Assembly: GCF_900104965.1 (NCBI RefSeq)
Contig: NZ_LT629757.1
Location: 1,426,001-1,490,000, forward strand
Direction: 5' to 3'
DNA length: 64,000 nt
Source: Nocardioides scoriae
GTDB lineage: Bacteria > Actinomycetota > Actinomycetes > Propionibacteriales > Nocardioidaceae
Below the pieces are notes generated by a model that was not told where the DNA came from, made no database searches, and saw nothing but the letters and a program-made list of their open reading frames with translations. The stretch's first letter is position 1. Every line of letters starts with the position of its first letter. A program made the translations under genes and the position numbers. Positions 1 through 8,441 of this stretch are shown here, one piece after another.

Positions 1-82
1 GGAGAGATCGCCGCCTATGCCGAGAGGGGCGTCGCGTGCCGGGGGTGGAGGGACCCCCGCCCATCCGGGTACGACAGCAAAC

Positions 83-211
83 ATGACCACTGCACCCGAG
101 ACCCCTGACCCGATCGAGCCCGGCATCGACCCTGCTGAGCAGCAGCCGGCCGAACAGCCCAACGAGGCCCCCGACCCGCTTCCGGACGCAGCGCCGGCTC
201 AGCCGTCCTGA
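83..211 (+). CDS. Small proline/glutamate-rich hypothetical protein
   Basis: A 42-residue acidic, Pro/Ala/Glu-rich open frame (starts MTTAPETPDP, ends DAAPAQPS) with no predicted fold, membrane segment or known domain. The ATG at 83 is preferred over an in-frame ATG at 17 because the upstream part reads like untranslated GC-rich sequence containing a 7-bp hairpin (40-46 with 53-59). No convincing Shine-Dalgarno sequence precedes 83. It points toward the leftward mobile-element operon and ends about 20 bp from that operon's last stop codon. Short disordered proteins of this kind are common in actinobacteria, but the call could equally be spurious. No function is suggested. Confidence 0.4.
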   Translation: MTTAPETPDPIEPGIDPAEQQPAEQPNEAPDPLPDAAPAQPS

Positions 212-231
212 CACCACTTGATTGCGGCGCC

Positions 232-1467
232 TCATTCGGAGCACCGCCCTGGAGCCTCAGCCGACTGCACTGACTGCGCCAACTGCTCCCACTGAGCCCC
301 AGTCGGTGCAGTGGGTGTAGTTGGTGCAGTTGGAGCAGTCTCCCCAGAGGGTGCTCCAACTGGCTGTGAGTCAGGCAGTGACCAGAACGTCCGCCGAGGG
401 AAGCCCTCGCTGTGGATGAGCGCTCCGATACGGCGCCGAGCTCGCTTGAGCGAGTCCTGCGAGTGACCGGCCTTCTGCCCCTTCCTCTTGATCGACGCCG
501 AATCGTCCACGCCCCCGACAGAGACGAGCCAGTCGCCCAGCCACTCTCCTGCCTCCTGGGTCGCCGTGCGGGCATCGGGGCCGTCTGACGCCGCCTCGAG
601 CACCTCACCGAGCAGACGCGTCGACTCACCCTGCCAGTCCACGCGGCCCGTCCAGACGGGGCCCTCATCGGTGTCAGCGACGTGGGCGGAGACGATCTGG
701 AACGCGAGTGTCGGCAAGTCGGTGCGCCCCAGATTGTTCTTCGGCTGCCCCAGGATCCGCTTGGTCTCGTCCTCGGGGTCGACCATCGCGAACAGCACCG
801 CACGGGCCACCGCTGCGAACGCCCGCGAGCCCATCAGCATCGTCAAGGGGTCGGTGCTCAGCGACTTGTTGAGGTGGATGAGCCCCAGGATCGCCGCGTT
901 GGTCTGATCGGCGATCCGGACAAGGGGCTCAAGGGCTTGACGGACCTCTGCGTCCTTGTGGGTGTCGAGCTTGGCGTCGAGCCGGCTCATCAGGGGGTCG
1001 AGCAGGATCAACGCGGCGTCGACCTCCCGGACCGCATCCGCGAGCGAACCGAGGTCGCGCGGGAGGCTGAGCCCCACCTCAGCTCCCGTGACCGTCTCGA
1101 CGTCCACCCGGTAGACCCGGGTGAGGTCTGCATCGGCGCCGATCAAGCACGGCACGATGGTGTGCTTCCAAGAATCCTCGGTCGCTGCAACGATCACCGC
1201 GCGCGGTGTGCCGTGGAACCGACCGGCGAGGCGCCCACGGGTGATGTCGCCCGCCAGCTGGTAGGCCACCGTGGACTTGCCGATGCCCTCGCGGCCACCC
1301 AAGAGGGCCAGGGTGCCCAAGGCGATCCGGTCGGTCCAGAGCCAATGCACCGGGCGGATCTTGATGGTGTCGGCACTGGTCAGCTTGATCCGGCGGAACA
1401 CCGGGTCGTCGTCGTAGGGCGGGGGAACATCCACGTCTGGGAAGTCCGAGTAGCCCAGCCCGGTCAT
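232..1467 (-). CDS. RepA-like AAA family ATPase (AAA_25 type)
   Basis: A 411-residue P-loop ATPase of the RepA/RecA-like group used by plasmids, phages and integrative elements for replication initiation. Walker A is GGREGIGKST (residues 57-66), Walker B is ALILLDPL (about 152-159), and a conserved HLNK stretch follows at 198-201. Residues about 300-375 look like a helical winged-helix region, and the tail is low-complexity (Thr-Ala-Pro repeats around residues 370-395). The ATG at 1467 is chosen because it overlaps the upstream stop as ATGA; a further GTG-like extension exists to 1482. It is the last gene of the element operon. The role in element replication is inferred from family and context; a regulatory ATPase role is possible. 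Confidence 0.8.
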   Translation of the reverse strand: MTGLGYSDFPDVDVPPPYDDDPVFRRIKLTSADTIKIRPVHWLWTDRIALGTLALLGGREGIGKSTVAYQLAGDITRGRLAGRFHGTPRAVIVAATEDSWKHTIVPCLIGADADLTRVYRVDVETVTGAEVGLSLPRDLGSLADAVREVDAALILLDPLMSRLDAKLDTHKDAEVRQALEPLVRIADQTNAAILGLIHLNKSLSTDPLTMLMGSRAFAAVARAVLFAMVDPEDETKRILGQPKNNLGRTDLPTLAFQIVSAHVADTDEGPVWTGRVDWQGESTRLLGEVLEAASDGPDARTATQEAGEWLGDWLVSVGGVDDSASIKRKGQKAGHSQDSLKRARRRIGALIHSEGFPRRTFWSLPDSQPVGAPSGETAPTAPTTPTAPTGAQWEQLAQSVQSAEAPGRCSE

Positions 1468-1745
1468 GCGACCACGCTCCACTCGGCATCCCGAGCGGCA
1501 CGCACGAAGCGAGCCACCGCTTCGGGGAGGTCGCCCTGGATGGTGATGGCGAGCCGGTGGTCCTGCTCGTGCAGGTGGCGGGCCGCGTCCTCCGAGATGT
1601 ACTGGCGCCTGCCGATGTCCACCAGGACACTGGCGCCATCTGGACAGCGCTCGAGAACCGCGAGCCGACGTCGGTCAGCTCGGCACTCCTGGTAGGGATC
1701 GTCGCTGCTCTTGCGCAGATCGACGTAGACGTTGCCCGTGATCAT
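1464..1745 (-). CDS. Small hypothetical protein of the mobile element
   Basis: A 93-residue protein whose ATG overlaps the DUF6011 stop codon (ATGA) and whose own stop overlaps the ATPase start, so it is translated as part of the coupled operon. Residues about 38-80 alternate hydrophobic strands and helices (SVLVDIGRRQYISEDA, then LAITIQGD) in a way that recalls a STAS-like half fold, but this resemblance is weak and not a family assignment. There is no signal peptide or membrane segment. The function is unknown; conserved small genes next to RepA-like ATPases in actinobacterial elements are usually accessory or regulatory. Confidence 0.6.
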   Translation of the reverse strand: MITGNVYVDLRKSSDDPYQECRADRRRLAVLERCPDGASVLVDIGRRQYISEDAARHLHEQDHRLAITIQGDLPEAVARFVRAARDAEWSVVA

Positions 1746-1954
1746 GCGACCACCCGCTCGAGCCCCAAGAGGTGCCGGCAGTGGGGACCGACCTCGAGCT
1801 CAACCGAGCGTTCCGCCGTCAGGGCGTGCCCGCACCGTCGGCAACGCACGGGATCTTCTGTAGCAGTTGCTACAATGGCCATGTTGTCGTCGTGGATAAC
1901 TTCGGGCGCCGTCTCTGCCAGGGGGCGGCGTTCGTGCCGTTCAGGCAGCGTCAT
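1742..1954 (-). CDS. DUF6011-type small zinc-ribbon protein
   Basis: A 70-residue protein with a CRRCGHALT motif followed after about 15 residues by GPHCRHLL, the CxxC...C pattern of DUF6011 proteins, which occur widely in actinobacterial phages and integrative elements and are presumed to bind one zinc ion. The ATG at 1954 is chosen because it lies within the end of the preceding gene (14-bp overlap). A second in-frame ATG at 1882 would give a 46-residue protein closer to the usual core length, and a perfect 7-2-7 inverted repeat sits just inside that second start. Function unknown; a nucleic-acid-binding regulatory role is inference. Confidence 0.7.
   Translation of the reverse strand: MTLPERHERRPLAETAPEVIHDDNMAIVATATEDPVRCRRCGHALTAERSVELEVGPHCRHLLGLERVVA
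1859..1874. repeat. Perfect 7-2-7 inverted repeat inside the DUF6011 gene
   Basis: TGTAGCA-GT-TGCTACA, arms of seven bases with two central bases, located a few bases inside the internal ATG at 1882 of the DUF6011 gene. It lies in a stretch of lower GC than its surroundings. The shape fits an operator for a small dimeric repressor, but no regulator or promoter is visible, and chance occurrence in coding sequence is possible. Confidence 0.35.
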
Positions 1955-2240
1955 CTGCGCCCCCGAGCGACTCAAGCTCAGTCTCTGCGGCCTCAGCAGA
2001 CGCGAGAGCCTCTCGAGCCCTACGGCGGGCTTGCGCCGACTTCAATGCCAGGCGCGCATAGTGAGCTTTCCGAAGGTGAGCGGCCCGAACGGGGTCCCAA
2101 TCCGCCTGCTCGAGAAACTTGCGATCGTGCGCTGCGCGAGCCGGTGCCGTGCGCGCGGCGCGATTGCTCGTGTTCGCCCACGACTGGTGGGCTGCGATGG
2201 TGCCGAGAAGCGAACGCTCGGCCTGGGTCAGTTCGGGCAT
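1941..2240 (-). CDS. Conserved small charged protein of actinobacterial elements
   Basis: A 99-residue, Arg/Ala-rich, largely helical protein (starts MPELTQAERS). The central part, from AHDRKFLEQ through HYARLALKSAQARRR, matches a pattern I recognise from short hypothetical proteins near integrases and excisionases in actinobacterial genomes, in which a helical segment ends in a conserved LALKSA-x-ARR block. The ATG at 2240 is preferred over 2252. It is the first gene after a 138-bp gap in the element, so a promoter for the distal genes probably lies in 2241-2378. Its 3' end overlaps the DUF6011 gene by 14 bp. Function unknown; DNA or RNA binding is conceivable from its charge. Confidence 0.6.
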   Translation of the reverse strand: MPELTQAERSLLGTIAAHQSWANTSNRAARTAPARAAHDRKFLEQADWDPVRAAHLRKAHYARLALKSAQARRRAREALASAEAAETELESLGGADDAA

Positions 2241-2317
2241 GATGCACCTCACGAAGAAGGTGCACCGAACGCCCGTTCACTGGTGCGGTGGTCTGGAGAC
2301 GAGTCATCCTGGCCCCG

Positions 2318-2335
2318 CCGCTCCCTGCGGAGCGG
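2318..2335. terminator. GC-rich hairpin between element genes
   Basis: Seven-bp arms CCGCTCC and GGAGCGG around a CTGC loop, in the 138-bp gap between the 177-residue gene and the next element gene. It follows the former's stop codon by about 40 bases on the minus strand and could end or attenuate the integrase transcript. There is no U-rich tail, so this is a weak prediction. An AT-richer stretch at about 2341-2367 beside it may hold the promoter of the distal genes. Confidence 0.35.
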
Positions 2336-2378
2336 TGTACTGCTAACCAACAGAACAATACCAGTTGAGTAGGGCGGA

Positions 2379-2912
2379 CTACCGCAGCCTGTCCACCAGA
2401 CGCCGGGGGTCGACAACCTCGAAGTCCTCGAGATGGAGCGGGCAACGCACCCAGAGCGGGATACGTCCCTCGGCGAAGGGCAGGTCGATCACCTCCAGGA
2501 TCTGGTGGGCGCGGCCAGCGCGGTCTGCGATCCAGCTCAGATCGCCGGGACCGGACTTCCGCATCTCCGCAAGGTTGTCGAGAGCGTTACTCAGCAGTTC
2601 GTCGTCGTCCAACGACGACCCGGTCAAGACGCGAGCCAAGTAGACGTCAGCGACCCACGGCCGGAGTTGACCCGCGTCCGACCGAGCCCAGGGCAGTGTC
2701 GAGTGGAAAAATGTTCCCTGGCTTGTGGCTTGCACCTCGGCGACCATGGGCTGCTTGCCACCGCCGTGACCTTTCGTGCAGCGCAGCGTGAGGCTTCGGC
2801 CGTTGCGATCCTCGGACCCAAGGAGGGCTTTGCGTCGCCGTTCGATCTCAACTGCTCGAGTCTGTTGCTGACGCACTGCCGCGCGCACCGTGGATAGGTC
2901 GCCTTCGGTCAC
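2379..2912 (-). CDS. Hypothetical protein coupled to the integrase
   Basis: A 177-residue protein without a family I can name. It starts at GTG 2912, whose GTGA overlaps the integrase stop codon, so it is translationally coupled to it. The N-terminal 30 residues are helical and charged, residues about 40-60 carry a Gly/Lys/Cys stretch (LRCTKGHGGGK), and the C-terminal half is mixed. No signal peptide, membrane segment or DNA-binding motif is evident. The tight coupling suggests an element-specific accessory function, possibly directionality or regulation, but nothing in the residues proves that. Confidence 0.6.
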   Translation of the reverse strand: MTEGDLSTVRAAVRQQQTRAVEIERRRKALLGSEDRNGRSLTLRCTKGHGGGKQPMVAEVQATSQGTFFHSTLPWARSDAGQLRPWVADVYLARVLTGSSLDDDELLSNALDNLAEMRKSGPGDLSWIADRAGRAHQILEVIDLPFAEGRIPLWVRCPLHLEDFEVVDPRRLVDRLR

Positions 2913-3826
2913 AACTCCCCCAGGTTAAGCTTCTTGGCTTCCTCGGCGGCACGGGCAGAAGCCTGGGCCTTGGTGTAGCGCATCAGCATGTCGGGGCGGG
3001 TCCAGCCGGCGACGGCCATCAGTCCGGACTCGGAGCCGCCGGCCGCGAGCCAGCGGTGCGCGGCGGTGTGGCGCAGCTTGTGGGGATGGAAGCCCGTGAT
3101 GCCCGCGGCCTCGGCGCGTTCGGCGAGGGTCTTGTGGAGGGCGTCGTAGGAGAACCGCTTGCCCCGGTCCCCCAGCCACAGGTCCGAGGTCTGCGCGAGT
3201 CGGTGTCCGCGTCGGAGCCGGAGGTACCGGTCGAGAGCGAGGGTGGCGTCGGGTCCGATGGGCACGACGCGCCCCTTCCCGCCCTTGCCGCGGCGGACGG
3301 TGGCGGTTCCAGCGACCAGGTCGAGGTCGTCGACCTCCATGGCGACGACCTCCCCTGCCCGGGTGCCGGTCTCGAACATGACGCGGACCATGGCCTCGTC
3401 GCGCCGGAACCGCATCGCGACCTTGGGGTCGGCGCCCTTGGGTGGCTGGCACGCCTTGAGGAGCCGGCGGAGCTCGTCGTCGGTCAGTGGTTCGATGACC
3501 CGCTCGTCGAGCTTGGGCGCCTTGACGCCCAGGAACGGGTCGGCGGGGAGCTCGTCCTCCTCGGCCAGCCAGGCGGTGAAGCGGCGGACGGCGAGCTGGC
3601 GGGAGCGTGCGGTCGACGCTGCCGAGCCGCTTTCGATGAGGCCAGCGATCCAGCCGTTGAGGGACGTCTGGGTCAACGGACCAGCCTCGCTGGTGTCGCA
3701 CCAGGCGAGGTAGAAGCGGACGCCGTCGCCGTAGGTCTTGAGCGTCTGGGGGCTCTTGCGCTCGGCGCGCAGGGAGAGCTGCCAGGAGACGGCCAAGGAC
3801 TCGAGGTCGGCGACGGTGAGGGTCAT
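2909..3826 (-). CDS. Tyrosine recombinase / phage-type integrase
   Basis: A 305-residue site-specific recombinase. The N-terminal SAM-like core-binding domain covers about residues 8-95 and the catalytic domain about 115-290. Visible catalytic positions are Arg156 (TGTRAGEVV), a beta-hairpin Lys around 181-184 (RRGKGGKGR), His249-x-x-Arg252 (HKLRH), Trp275 in the His/Trp position (AGWTRPDM) and the nucleophile Tyr284 (MRYTKA), so the enzyme looks intact. It resembles the short XerD-like integrases of actinobacterial elements. The ATG at 3826 overlaps the stop of the upstream membrane-protein gene and the stop overlaps the next gene; a longer frame to 4270 is rejected because it runs through that membrane gene. 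The attachment site is not visible. Confidence 0.9.
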   Translation of the reverse strand: MTLTVADLESLAVSWQLSLRAERKSPQTLKTYGDGVRFYLAWCDTSEAGPLTQTSLNGWIAGLIESGSAASTARSRQLAVRRFTAWLAEEDELPADPFLGVKAPKLDERVIEPLTDDELRRLLKACQPPKGADPKVAMRFRRDEAMVRVMFETGTRAGEVVAMEVDDLDLVAGTATVRRGKGGKGRVVPIGPDATLALDRYLRLRRGHRLAQTSDLWLGDRGKRFSYDALHKTLAERAEAAGITGFHPHKLRHTAAHRWLAAGGSESGLMAVAGWTRPDMLMRYTKAQASARAAEEAKKLNLGEL

Positions 3827-4311
3827 GGTCGGGCTGGACCCTCCGTCTCGACCTGGGCACGCCGGCGGGCGCGGACCTCCGAGATCTCGTGGCCCAGGAT
3901 CCCGAACCCCAGCAGGACGAGGCTGGCGAGGAAGCCGACGTTGACCAGCCACAACGGGGCCGAACCGCCCCAGAGCAGCATTGAGCCGGTGAGCAGGCCA
4001 CCGACCGCGACCGCGAGCGCGAACCACTTGCGGTGGCCGGCCCAGAAGCCCGCCGTGAACTCGCGCCAAGCCAGCTCTCGTGCCGTCCGGGGCCGGCGGC
4101 CCAGGCGTGACGCCTCGTCTCGCAGGTCGATCACACGACGGCTCAAGTCGCCGCGCACGACGGGGCCAGCGGCGAAGGCGACCACCATGGCGAGGGTCGT
4201 CCAGGGGTGCCACAGGTCGAACAGGGCGAGCGCCAGCAGCACGACGCCGAGGCCGTTGAACCCGTGCCACGCACGGTTCCGCCAGCCTGAGGGCGCTGCT
4301 GGCTCGTCCAC
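3823..4311 (-). CDS. Putative membrane protein upstream of the integrase
   Basis: A 162-residue protein with four likely membrane helices arranged as two close pairs (about residues 19-36 and 38-52, then 98-115 and 120-140). The loop between the pairs is charged and rich in Arg. The C-terminal tail is cytoplasmic-looking and charged (RARRRAQVETEG). Its stop codon forms ATGA with the integrase start, so the two are co-translated, which is unusual for a chromosomal gene flanking an element and suggests it belongs to the element. No enzymatic motif is seen. It could alternatively be a host gene captured upstream of the integrase. Confidence 0.65.
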   Translation of the reverse strand: MDEPAAPSGWRNRAWHGFNGLGVVLLALALFDLWHPWTTLAMVVAFAAGPVVRGDLSRRVIDLRDEASRLGRRPRTARELAWREFTAGFWAGHRKWFALAVAVGGLLTGSMLLWGGSAPLWLVNVGFLASLVLLGFGILGHEISEVRARRRAQVETEGPARP

Positions 4312-4362
4312 GGCACGCAGTCTACTGCGATATCTGGACTAGGAGCGCTGTGCGGGGGTAGC

Positions 4363-4422
4363 GTGTCGCCCACCAGATGCCTCACAAGCCTCTGGCCTGC
4401 ATGAACACCCAGCGGGCGACAC
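4363..4422. other. Branched inverted-repeat structure between rpoD and the element
   Basis: Nine-bp perfect arms at 4363-4371 and 4414-4422 (GTGTCGCCC and GGGCGACAC) enclose about 40 bases that contain a smaller hairpin (4373-4377 with 4391-4395). On the minus strand it lies just after the rpoD stop codon, so it may act as the rpoD transcription end. It also marks the junction with the integrase block, so an attachment-site role is an alternative. Neither is proven. Confidence 0.4.
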
Positions 4423-4427
4423 CTACG

Positions 4428-5630
<1,203 letters not shown>

Positions 5631-5767
5631 AACCAACTCTCCAAAGCATTCAGGGAACGTTCAGGAAACCGAGGGGGCGTGACTCGACCCGCTGGTGTCA
5701 AACGCTGCTCGTCCATTGTGGCACGAGGACCAAGCCGGGCCGAAACCGCCGTGGGCGCTGGTGTCCA

Positions 5768-5790
5768 CGCTCCGGAACCCCTCCGGAGCG
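5768..5790 (-). terminator. Hairpin after the HhH-GPD gene
   Basis: Nine-bp perfect arms CGCTCCGGA and TCCGGAGCG with a five-base loop, beginning five bases after the stop codon of the HhH-GPD gene on the minus strand. A strong GC-rich stem without a U-tract is common for actinobacterial terminators. Confidence 0.65.
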
Positions 5791-5794
5791 CAGG

Positions 5795-6361
5795 TCATCG
5801 CTCGGCGCGCGCGGCCGCCTTCTGCTCCTTCTTGAAGGCCCGGACCTTCTCGAGCGAAGCGGTGTCGACCACGTCAGCGACCGAACGATACCCCTCGAGG
5901 GCGTAGTCACCGACCGCCCGCTCCCACCCCTCGGGGCGCACACCGAGCTGCTTGGCCAGCAGCGCGACGAAGATCTTGGCCTTCTGCTGGCCGAAGCCGG
6001 GCAGGGCGGTGATCCGCTTCACCAGGTCCTGCGCGTCGGTGGCCTCGGTCCACAGCCGCTCGGCGCGGCCGTCGTGCTCCTCGGTGACGATGCGGGCGAC
6101 GGCCTGCACCTTCGCCGCCATCGAGCCCGGGAAGCGGTGCACGGCCGGGGTCTGCGCCACCAGCGCCGCGAACTGCTCGGGGTCGGCGGCGGCGACCTCG
6201 GCGGGGCTCAGCGTGCCGAGGCGCTCGAGGATGGTGGCCGGCCCGGCGAAGGCGCGCTCCATCGGGAACTGCTGGTCGAGCAGCATGCCGATGAGCAGCG
6301 CGAAGGGGTCGTCCTGGAGCACCTGGTCGGCGCGGTCGTCGCCGGTGATGTGGATCGCCAT
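5795..6361 (-). CDS. HhH-GPD-type base excision DNA repair protein
   Basis: A 188-residue protein of the actinobacterial HhH-GPD family (the TIGR03252 kind), related to the helix-hairpin-helix DNA glycosylases. The helix-hairpin-helix with its Gly-rich turn is visible at LPGFGQQKAKIFVALLAK (about residues 121-138), followed by the C-terminal helical segment with YALEGYRSVADV. There is no Fe-S Cys cluster as in Nth/MutY. The start at ATG 6361 (MAIHITGDD) is preferred because the family begins there; a longer frame to 6400 lacks support. It is separated from rpoD by a hairpin. Lesion specificity cannot be judged from sequence. Confidence 0.85.
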   Translation of the reverse strand: MAIHITGDDRADQVLQDDPFALLIGMLLDQQFPMERAFAGPATILERLGTLSPAEVAAADPEQFAALVAQTPAVHRFPGSMAAKVQAVARIVTEEHDGRAERLWTEATDAQDLVKRITALPGFGQQKAKIFVALLAKQLGVRPEGWERAVGDYALEGYRSVADVVDTASLEKVRAFKKEQKAAARAER

Positions 6362-6429
6362 GGACCGATGCTCCCACCCCCTGTGGACGACGACGAGCAC
6401 GGTCGCCGCGACGTGGGCAGGATGCCCCC

Positions 6430-6873
6430 GTGACCCGACCGGTGACCCCGCACGCGACGCGCGCGCTGCCCCCGGCCGTCGTGGCGGGGCTGCGCGCCGA
6501 GGTGCGCCGCTTCGTGACCGAGGCCGGGACCCGTCGGCTGGTGCCCGCGACCTGCCGGGTGGGTCGTCCGGGCGGCGCCTCCCTGCTGCTGCCCGGCCCC
6601 GGGAGCGACGCCGACGCGGGCCTGCGGGCCGACCTCGTGGAGCGCGCCCTCGACGGCCTGGAGGACGCCCGCGGCGCGCTCGCCTGGGTGGCGCGGTCGG
6701 GCCCGCTGCTGGCCGGCGACGAGGAGCTGGCCTGGCACGCCGCGGCTCGGGCGGGCTTCGGCCGCCACGGTCTCGAGGTGGCGGCGTTCGTGGTGCTCAA
6801 CCGCCACGGCTGGGTCGACCTCGTCGGCGGCGACCAGCGCCGGTGGTCCCGGGTGCGCGCCGCGCCCCGGTAG
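6430..6873 (+). CDS. Conserved hypothetical protein
   Basis: A 147-residue protein starting at GTG 6430, encoded divergently from the HhH-GPD gene with about 68 bp between starts. It is Arg/Ala-rich, with a central acidic-hydrophobic segment (LRADLVERALDGLED) and a C-terminal portion ending in RRWSRVRAAPR. No signal peptide, membrane helix or catalytic motif is evident. The codon-position GC bias supports real coding. The pattern (glycine-containing strand, helix, then HAAARAGFGRHG) is not one I can assign to a named family. Function unknown. Confidence 0.65.
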   Translation: MTRPVTPHATRALPPAVVAGLRAEVRRFVTEAGTRRLVPATCRVGRPGGASLLLPGPGSDADAGLRADLVERALDGLEDARGALAWVARSGPLLAGDEELAWHAAARAGFGRHGLEVAAFVVLNRHGWVDLVGGDQRRWSRVRAAPR

Positions 6874-6902
6874 CGCGGGGCCGTGCACGTGATCGGGTGG
6901 GC

Positions 6903-8375
6903 TCAGAGCGGCCAGGTGTGCACGGGCTCGTTGGAGTGCATGTGGCGGCGGTACTCCAGCAGCGTCAGCCGCAGCGCCTCGGCCCGGTCCTCGCCTGCGG
7001 CCTCGTGGGCGGCCACGCGGTCGACGTACCAGGACGCGCCGTTGCGGTGCAGCACGCAGCGCTGCTCGACGATGCCGAGCAGCCGCTCCGCCTCGTCGTC
7101 GGCGACGCCCCAGCGCGCCAGGCCCTCGCGCGCCATCGGCAGCAGCCGGCGCAGCACCAGCTCGGTGGCCGGCACCTCGCCCACGCCGGGCCAGTAGACC
7201 TTGGCGTCGATGCCGTGCTGGGCGGCGACGTGGAAGTTCTCCTCGGCGGCCTGGAAGGACATCCGCGACCAGATCGGCCGGTCGTCCTCGGCCAGCACCC
7301 GGACCAGCCCGAAGTAGAAGGCGGCGTTGGCCAGCGTGTCCACGACGGTCGGCCCGGCCGCCAGCACGCGGTTCTCGACCCGCAGGTGGGGCACGCCGTC
7401 GACGACGTCGTAGACCGGGCGGTTCCAGCGGTAGACCGTGCCGTTGTGCAGCTTGAGCTCCGAGAGCGCGGGGGTGCCCCCGGCCTCGAGCACCTCGAGC
7501 GGGTCCTCCTCGTCGGTGATGGGCAGCAGCGCGGGGAAGAAGCGGACGTTCTCCTCGAAGAGGTCGAAGATCGAGGTGATCCAGCGCTCGCCGAACCACA
7601 CCCGGGGACGCACGCCCTGCTCCTTGAGCTCCTCGCTGCGGGTGTCCGTGGCCTGCTCAAAGAGCGGGATCCGGGTCTCGGCCCACAGCCGGCGGCCCAG
7701 CAGGTAGGGCGAGTTGGCGCCGATCGCGAGCTGGATGCCGCAGATCACCTGCGAGGCGTTCCAGTACGCCGCGAAGTTGTCCGGGCTGACCTGGACGTGG
7801 AGCTGGGTGCTCGTGCACGCCGCCTCGGGCATGATCGACTCGGACGTCGTGCTCAGCCGCTCGGCGCCGGCGATGTCGATGACGAGGTCCTCGCCACGGG
7901 CCGCGAGGATCTGGTCGCTCAGCAGCTTGTAGCGCGGGTTGGGGCTGATCCTCGACGGGCTGAGGTGGCCGTCCTCGAGGGTCGGCAGGATGCCGATCAT
8001 CACCATGTGGGCGTCGACCTCGTTGGCCCGCGTCTCGGCCTCGTTGAGGCTCGCGCGCAGGTCGTCCTCGAAGCCGGTGGCGCCGCGGTCGCCCAGCGGC
8101 CGGGGCAGCATGTTGATCTCGAGGTTGAACTGCGCCAGCTCGGTCTGGAAGGCGGGGTCGGCGATGGCCTCGAGCACCTCGGCGCTCTTCAGCGACGGGT
8201 GCCCGTCGTCGTCGACGAGGTTGAACTCGATCTCCATGCCGGTCATCGGGTTCTCGACGTCGAAGCGGGACTCGCGCAGCATCCGCGCCAGCACGTCGAG
8301 GCAGCGGCGGACCTTCTCCCGGTGCCGCGTGCGGTCGGCGCGGGTGAACTCCTGCAGGTCGACCTCTTCTCCCAT
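6903..8375 (-). CDS. Glutamate-cysteine ligase family (GCS2) protein
   Basis: A 490-residue enzyme of the GCS2 carboxylate-amine ligase family, which joins glutamate through its gamma- or alpha-carboxyl to an amine using ATP. The family signature GMEIEF is at residues 46-51, and the conserved downstream blocks NLEINMLPRPL, STQLHVQVSP and RVENRVLAAGPT are present. Length is right for the longer actinobacterial members, in which the true substrate is often not established; glutathione is not made by most actinobacteria, so ergothioneine- or other gamma-glutamyl chemistry is possible. The pxpABC genes 2.6 kb away act on 5-oxoproline, a product of gamma-glutamyl metabolism, which is a suggestive but unproven link. 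Confidence 0.85.
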   Translation of the reverse strand: MGEEVDLQEFTRADRTRHREKVRRCLDVLARMLRESRFDVENPMTGMEIEFNLVDDDGHPSLKSAEVLEAIADPAFQTELAQFNLEINMLPRPLGDRGATGFEDDLRASLNEAETRANEVDAHMVMIGILPTLEDGHLSPSRISPNPRYKLLSDQILAARGEDLVIDIAGAERLSTTSESIMPEAACTSTQLHVQVSPDNFAAYWNASQVICGIQLAIGANSPYLLGRRLWAETRIPLFEQATDTRSEELKEQGVRPRVWFGERWITSIFDLFEENVRFFPALLPITDEEDPLEVLEAGGTPALSELKLHNGTVYRWNRPVYDVVDGVPHLRVENRVLAAGPTVVDTLANAAFYFGLVRVLAEDDRPIWSRMSFQAAEENFHVAAQHGIDAKVYWPGVGEVPATELVLRRLLPMAREGLARWGVADDEAERLLGIVEQRCVLHRNGASWYVDRVAAHEAAGEDRAEALRLTLLEYRRHMHSNEPVHTWPL

Positions 8376-8393
8376 GGGCCTGACACTAGACCG

Positions 8394-8407
8394 CCCGGGC
8401 CCCCGGG
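8394..8407 (-). terminator. Short GC hairpin after the DUF4192 gene
   Basis: CCCGGG-CC-CCCGGG, a six-bp perfect stem lying between the DUF4192 stop (8442) and the start of the GCS2 gene (8375), both on the minus strand. It could end or attenuate the upstream transcript; evidence is limited to the inverted repeat. Confidence 0.35.
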
Positions 8408-8441
8408 ATCCCCGCGGACGCCGGACGGGGCGCAGCCGGGC

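Larger units (their letters stand above)
232..4311 (-). mobile_element. Small integrated element or remnant (integrase to RepA-like ATPase)
   Basis: Seven leftward genes, mostly coupled by 4-bp or short overlaps, run from a membrane protein through a tyrosine integrase to a RepA-like ATPase. The gene content (integrase, small zinc-ribbon DUF6011 protein, small arginine-rich protein, RepA-family ATPase) is typical of actinobacterial integrative elements, and the block lies directly beside the housekeeping gene rpoD. No tRNA, relaxase, FtsK-like transfer gene, excisionase or duplicated att core could be recognised inside the window, so the left border may lie outside it, or this may be a decayed element. 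The limits given are those of the gene block, not of proven attachment sites. Confidence 0.6.

Noticed and set aside
250-345. Trinucleotide-rich repeats and an 8-9 bp inverted repeat near the ATPase 3' end
   Set aside because: They follow from the Thr-Ala-Pro low-complexity tail in the protein; the inverted match is short and in coding sequence.
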